A stretch of 40,315 nucleotides of DNA from Oscillospiraceae bacterium (GTDB lineage: Bacteria > Bacillota > Clostridia > Oscillospirales > Acutalibacteraceae), in assembly GCA_015065875.1 (NCBI GenBank), contig SVPK01000006.1, positions 1-40,315 of the forward strand, given 5' to 3'. Position numbers and translations under genes: made by a program. Positions 39,067-40,315 of this stretch are shown in pieces. The notes under the pieces were generated by a model that was given only the letters and a program-made list of their open reading frames with translations, had not been told where the DNA came from and searched no databases. Each line of letters begins with the position of its first letter. Positions within the stretch are counted from its first letter, which is position 1.

Positions 39067-40193
39067 TTACTGCTCCTTAATGTGTCCTTTGCTTTTTTAA
39101 GTGAATCAAATAATCTTTCGATATCCGATTTTTCATTAAATCGAGAAAAGCTTATGCGAAGTGCGCTATCCACCCGCTCGGATGAAAGCCCCATTGCTCG
39201 CAGAACATAACTGCCCTGACCTTTAGCACAAGCGCTTCCGCTCGAAACATAAATTCCTTGTGCTTCTAAAAAATGAAGCAGTGTTTCGGAACGATAACCG
39301 GGAATGGAAATATTGATGATATAAGGCAGCGCGCCCTCGGGCGAATTGATAGCGGCAAAGCTCTGGCCACCGAATAAATCTGCCGCATAATCGCGAAGCT
39401 CTTTAATCTTTTCGTGTGTTTTCGGAAGGCTTTCGATGGCTCCGCGCAGTCCCGCGATGAGCGGAACACTTTCGGTTCCCGAGCGCATACCCGATTCCTG
39501 CCCGCCGCCAACAAGCAGAGGGGGAAGATGGATGCCCTTTTTCTTATAGAGAATACCTATGCCCTTGGGTCCGTGAATCTTGTGGGCACTGGCTGATAAA
39601 AGGTCAACACCCAAAGATGCGGGGGATATCTTCATTTTACCAAAGCCCTGAACTGCATCACAGTGCAGCAATGCGGGGGCTTGCTTGCGTTCAATAGCCG
39701 TTCTCGCCGCCGAAACGGGTTGTATCGCACCGGTTTCGTTATTAACCAACATAATGCTTACCAGGATGGTTTTTTCATCAATCGCTTTAAAAATATCCTG
39801 CTCGCTGATAATACCGTCTTGATTGGGGGAGAGCCTTATAACATCAAAGCCTTCATCCTCTAAAAGCTTTACCGCCTCTAAAACCGAGGGGTGCTCAATG
39901 GCGGTTGTAACTATTTTATTACCTCGCTTGCGACGAGCCTTGGCGGCGCCGAAAATTGCGGTGTTGTTGGCCTCGGTTCCGCTACCTGTAAAGATGATTT
40001 CATCCTCTCGGCAGGAGAGAAGCCCGGCAACCGCGCTCCTGGCCTTTATAAGCTCGGTTTCGGCATTAAGACCCATAATATGGAGCGAGGAAGGGTTTCC
40101 GTAGTTTTCGCTCAAGGTGTGCGATATATATTCTATCGACCGCTCACAAACGGCGGTTGTTGAACTGTTGTCGAGGTAAACAGTATTATTCAA
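39063..40193 (-). CDS. Cysteine desulfurase (NifS/IscS family, partner of ThiI)
   Basis: This 376-residue PLP enzyme takes sulfur from cysteine as a protein persulfide. It has the N-terminal VYLDNSSTT motif, TSGTEANN-type sequence (TGSGTEANNTAI), the PLP-binding Lys205 in SAHKIHGPKG, and the catalytic Cys322 in SSGSACAKGQGSYVL, the short-loop variant. Position directly before thiI, with an ATGA overlap, points to a NifZ-type dedicated sulfur donor for tRNA thiolation. The start is TTG with a GGGGG SD seven bases upstream. A consensus-like promoter lies about 35 bases upstream and serves the whole minus-strand run. Confidence 0.94.
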   Translation of the reverse strand: MNNTVYLDNSSTTAVCERSIEYISHTLSENYGNPSSLHIMGLNAETELIKARSAVAGLLSCREDEIIFTGSGTEANNTAIFGAAKARRKRGNKIVTTAIEHPSVLEAVKLLEDEGFDVIRLSPNQDGIISEQDIFKAIDEKTILVSIMLVNNETGAIQPVSAARTAIERKQAPALLHCDAVQGFGKMKISPASLGVDLLSASAHKIHGPKGIGILYKKKGIHLPPLLVGGGQESGMRSGTESVPLIAGLRGAIESLPKTHEKIKELRDYAADLFGGQSFAAINSPEGALPYIINISIPGYRSETLLHFLEAQGIYVSSGSACAKGQGSYVLRAMGLSSERVDSALRISFSRFNEKSDIERLFDSLKKAKDTLRSSK

Positions 40194-40226
40194 GCAAATG
40201 CCCCCAATATATAATCAAACAAATAT

Positions 40227-40255
40227 ATTATAATACTAAATACCTAATATTACAA
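40227..40255 (-). promoter_or_regulatory. Promoter of the cysteine desulfurase-thiI-CinA/sortase operon
   Basis: On the minus strand TTGTAA (40255-40250) and TATAAT (40232-40227) are 17 bases apart. It is the only strong promoter seen upstream of the five closely spaced minus-strand genes down to 32097. Confidence 0.8.
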
Positions 40256-40296
40256 CAATTATTTGTAAAAACTTCGTTTTTGGTTACCATATATTT

Positions 40297-40315
40297 GAGG
40301 TGGTTTTTTTGAACT
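40297..40315 (+). other. Possible SD and TTG start of a gene cut by the window edge
   Basis: A GAGGTGG SD (40297-40303) is followed by a T-run and TTG (40309-40311), the same SD-spacing-TTG pattern used by several genes in this window. Only two codons are visible, so it is a hint of a divergent plus-strand gene and not a firm call. Confidence 0.3.

Noticed and set aside
1..40315. CRISPR array, prophage, insertion sequence, tRNA or rRNA
   Set aside because: No regularly spaced direct repeats, transposase or integrase-like proteins, or tRNA-like cloverleafs were recognised by eye.

Overview
The window looks like a chromosomal segment of a spore-forming, Gram-positive, low-to-moderate GC bacterium of the Bacillota, class Clostridia, most likely an uncultured Ruminococcaceae/Oscillospiraceae-like gut lineage. 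The evidence is a SpoIID domain, a SpoVAF/GerA-type germination protein, a cohesin/dockerin pair, class-B sortases, a tandem M16 peptidase pair of the YmfF/YmfH type, strong Shine-Dalgarno (SD) sites and frequent UUG starts. I see no phage, insertion sequence, CRISPR array, tRNA or rRNA. The taxonomic call is inference from gene content only.

Left part (1-8.7 kb): a folded repeat at the edge, TspO, a small helical-bundle protein, GtrA, an amidohydrolase fused to an acyltransferase-like half, a small unknown protein overlapping a lipoprotein nuclease, the AzlC/AzlD branched-chain amino acid exporter, and the arginine genes argG-argH behind a consensus promoter flanked by ArgR-box-like sites.

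Surface region (8.7-17.6 kb): on the minus strand, a secreted glucosaminidase carrying a dockerin is followed 13 bases later by a membrane-anchored cohesin protein, which suggests a two-part system tethering a wall hydrolase to the cell surface. Divergent from it is a 1758-residue secreted protein with GWY repeats and an SGNH/GDSL esterase domain.

Central region (17.6-32 kb): a GH13 amylase-type enzyme and glycogen phosphorylase on the minus strand, a 52-residue membrane peptide with a perfect promoter, and cardiolipin synthase. On the plus strand follow the YmfF/YmfH-type M16 pair, lgt, folD, an unknown membrane protein, SpoVAF-like and an HtrA protease.

Right part (32-40.3 kb): a minus-strand operon runs cysteine desulfurase, ThiI, then a 942-residue fusion of complete CinA to an active-looking class-B sortase, then an 803-residue relative in which the CinA-type N-terminal domain and the sortase are both degenerate and a SpoIID domain is added, then a COG2426 membrane protein. 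The CinA-sortase fusion and its pseudo-enzyme partner are the most unusual system in the window. They appear to place a cytosolic CinA/MoCF module and an extracellular sortase/peptidoglycan module on one membrane-spanning chain.
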